Positions 5,976 through 6,264 of a stretch of 6,264 bases of DNA are shown in pieces. The notes under the pieces are model-generated. The model was not told where the DNA came from. It saw only the letters and a list, made by a program, of their open reading frames with translations, and did not search any database. Source of the DNA: Candidatus Dormiibacterota bacterium (GTDB lineage: Bacteria > Chloroflexota > Dormibacteria > Aeolococcales > Aeolococcaceae); NCBI GenBank assembly GCA_019234035.1, contig JAFALX010000116.1, forward strand, positions 1-6,264, in the 5' to 3' direction. Numbering within the stretch: position 1 is the stretch's first letter; each line of letters opens with the position of its first letter. Both the position numbers and the translations under genes were made by a program.

Positions 5976-6264
5976 AGTTGCGCGTGTGCAGCGCGGACAG
6001 CTCTGCCGCCTCCGCCGGCGCAAAGCCGAGGGTGACCAGGCGGCGCCGCCTTCCGGAATCCATGTCTGACTGCAGGCGCTGCACGGCGTCCCAGCCCTTC
6101 GCGACGCCGGAGGGCGTCAGCTCACCGGCGGCGAGCACGACCAGCGCGTCGAACACGTCGGCGTTGAGCCCGGCGGTCTGCGCCAGGGCATCGTGCCGCC
6201 GCTCCACGGCGCCGACCAGGCGCGAGCGCAGCGAGGGATCGGAGCGCAGCTGACGCTCGAGGTG
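5968..6264 (-). CDS. C-terminal part of an unrecognised minus-strand protein
   Basis: Reading leftwards, this frame is open from the right edge of the window to TAG at 5970-5968, giving 98 visible residues; the start lies beyond the edge. A GTG at 6207 is in frame, but coding with the same codon bias continues upstream of it, so it is probably internal. The protein appears mostly alpha-helical and is rich in Arg, Ala, Leu and Asp, with no cysteines or membrane segment. It ends in AAELSALHTRNFM, a compact tail that looks like a conserved motif rather than a ragged end, though I cannot name the family. Strong G/C preference at third positions supports real coding. It converges on the small operon gene with an 8-base overlap, so it is not part of the formate dehydrogenase transcript and nothing here links its function to it. 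Confidence 0.65.
   Translation of the reverse strand, partial: HLERQLRSDPSLRSRLVGAVERRHDALAQTAGLNADVFDALVVLAAGELTPSGVAKGWDAVQRLQSDMDSGRRRRLVTLGFAPAEAAELSALHTRNFM

Noticed and set aside
6105..6130. Inverted repeat CGCCGG...CCGGCG as a terminator
   Set aside because: It lies within minus-strand coding sequence, has a 14-base loop and no T-run; six-base GC palindromes are common here.
1..6264. CRISPR arrays, tRNA or rRNA genes, insertion sequences
   Set aside because: No regularly spaced repeats, no tRNA-like or rRNA-like stretch, and no transposase or terminal inverted repeats were seen.

Overview
The window is GC-rich, with G or C at most third codon positions and GTG as well as ATG starts. 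It is dominated by one plus-strand operon for a membrane-bound, selenocysteine-containing formate dehydrogenase of the FDH-N/FDH-O type. The host looks like a high-GC environmental bacterium. The protein style (alpha subunit without a Tat signal, four-cluster beta subunit with one C-terminal membrane helix, NrfD-type anchor) resembles enzymes I associate with Actinomycetota, Acidobacteriota and Gemmatimonadota. I cannot fix the phylum from this window.

Layout: (1) Positions 3-350 hold the 3' end of an unrecognised plus-strand gene, probably an exported or surface protein. (2) Positions 351-605 are a 255-base gap with two inverted repeats and a short direct repeat but no clear promoter; a good Shine-Dalgarno lies at 591-596. 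(3) Positions 606-3866 encode the catalytic alpha subunit as one reading frame through an in-frame TGA at 1182-1184. The TGA sits where the E. coli enzymes carry selenocysteine and is followed by a bacterial SECIS hairpin whose key bases match E. coli fdhF in exact register. Ordinary gene calling splits this gene into two ORFs. (4) Positions 3863-4720 encode the iron-sulfur beta subunit, joined to the alpha gene by an ATGA overlap. (5) Positions 4717-5718 encode an NrfD-family membrane subunit, joined by a GTGA overlap. (6) Positions 5721-5975 encode a small unrecognised Cys/His-rich protein starting two bases after the nrfD stop. (7) Positions 5968-6264 hold the 3' end of a minus-strand gene of unknown function that overlaps the small gene tail-to-tail by 8 bases.

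How it works together (from family knowledge): the alpha subunit oxidises formate to CO2 at a bis-molybdopterin-guanine-dinucleotide Mo or W centre with Sec193 as a ligand. Electrons pass through its own [4Fe-4S] cluster to the four clusters of the beta subunit, then to the quinone pool through the NrfD anchor, which takes the place of the di-heme cytochrome b of E. coli FDH-N. No Tat signal is visible on the alpha subunit, so the active site probably faces the cytoplasm (inference). The host must supply the Sec machinery (SelA, SelB, SelD, tRNA-Sec) and FdhD-type maturation from elsewhere, since none is in the window.

The points most worth a second look are the SECIS/UGA recoding site, the small Cys-rich gene at the operon's end, the missing export signal, and an 11-bp tandem duplication near the end of the alpha gene whose loss would fuse the alpha and beta reading frames.
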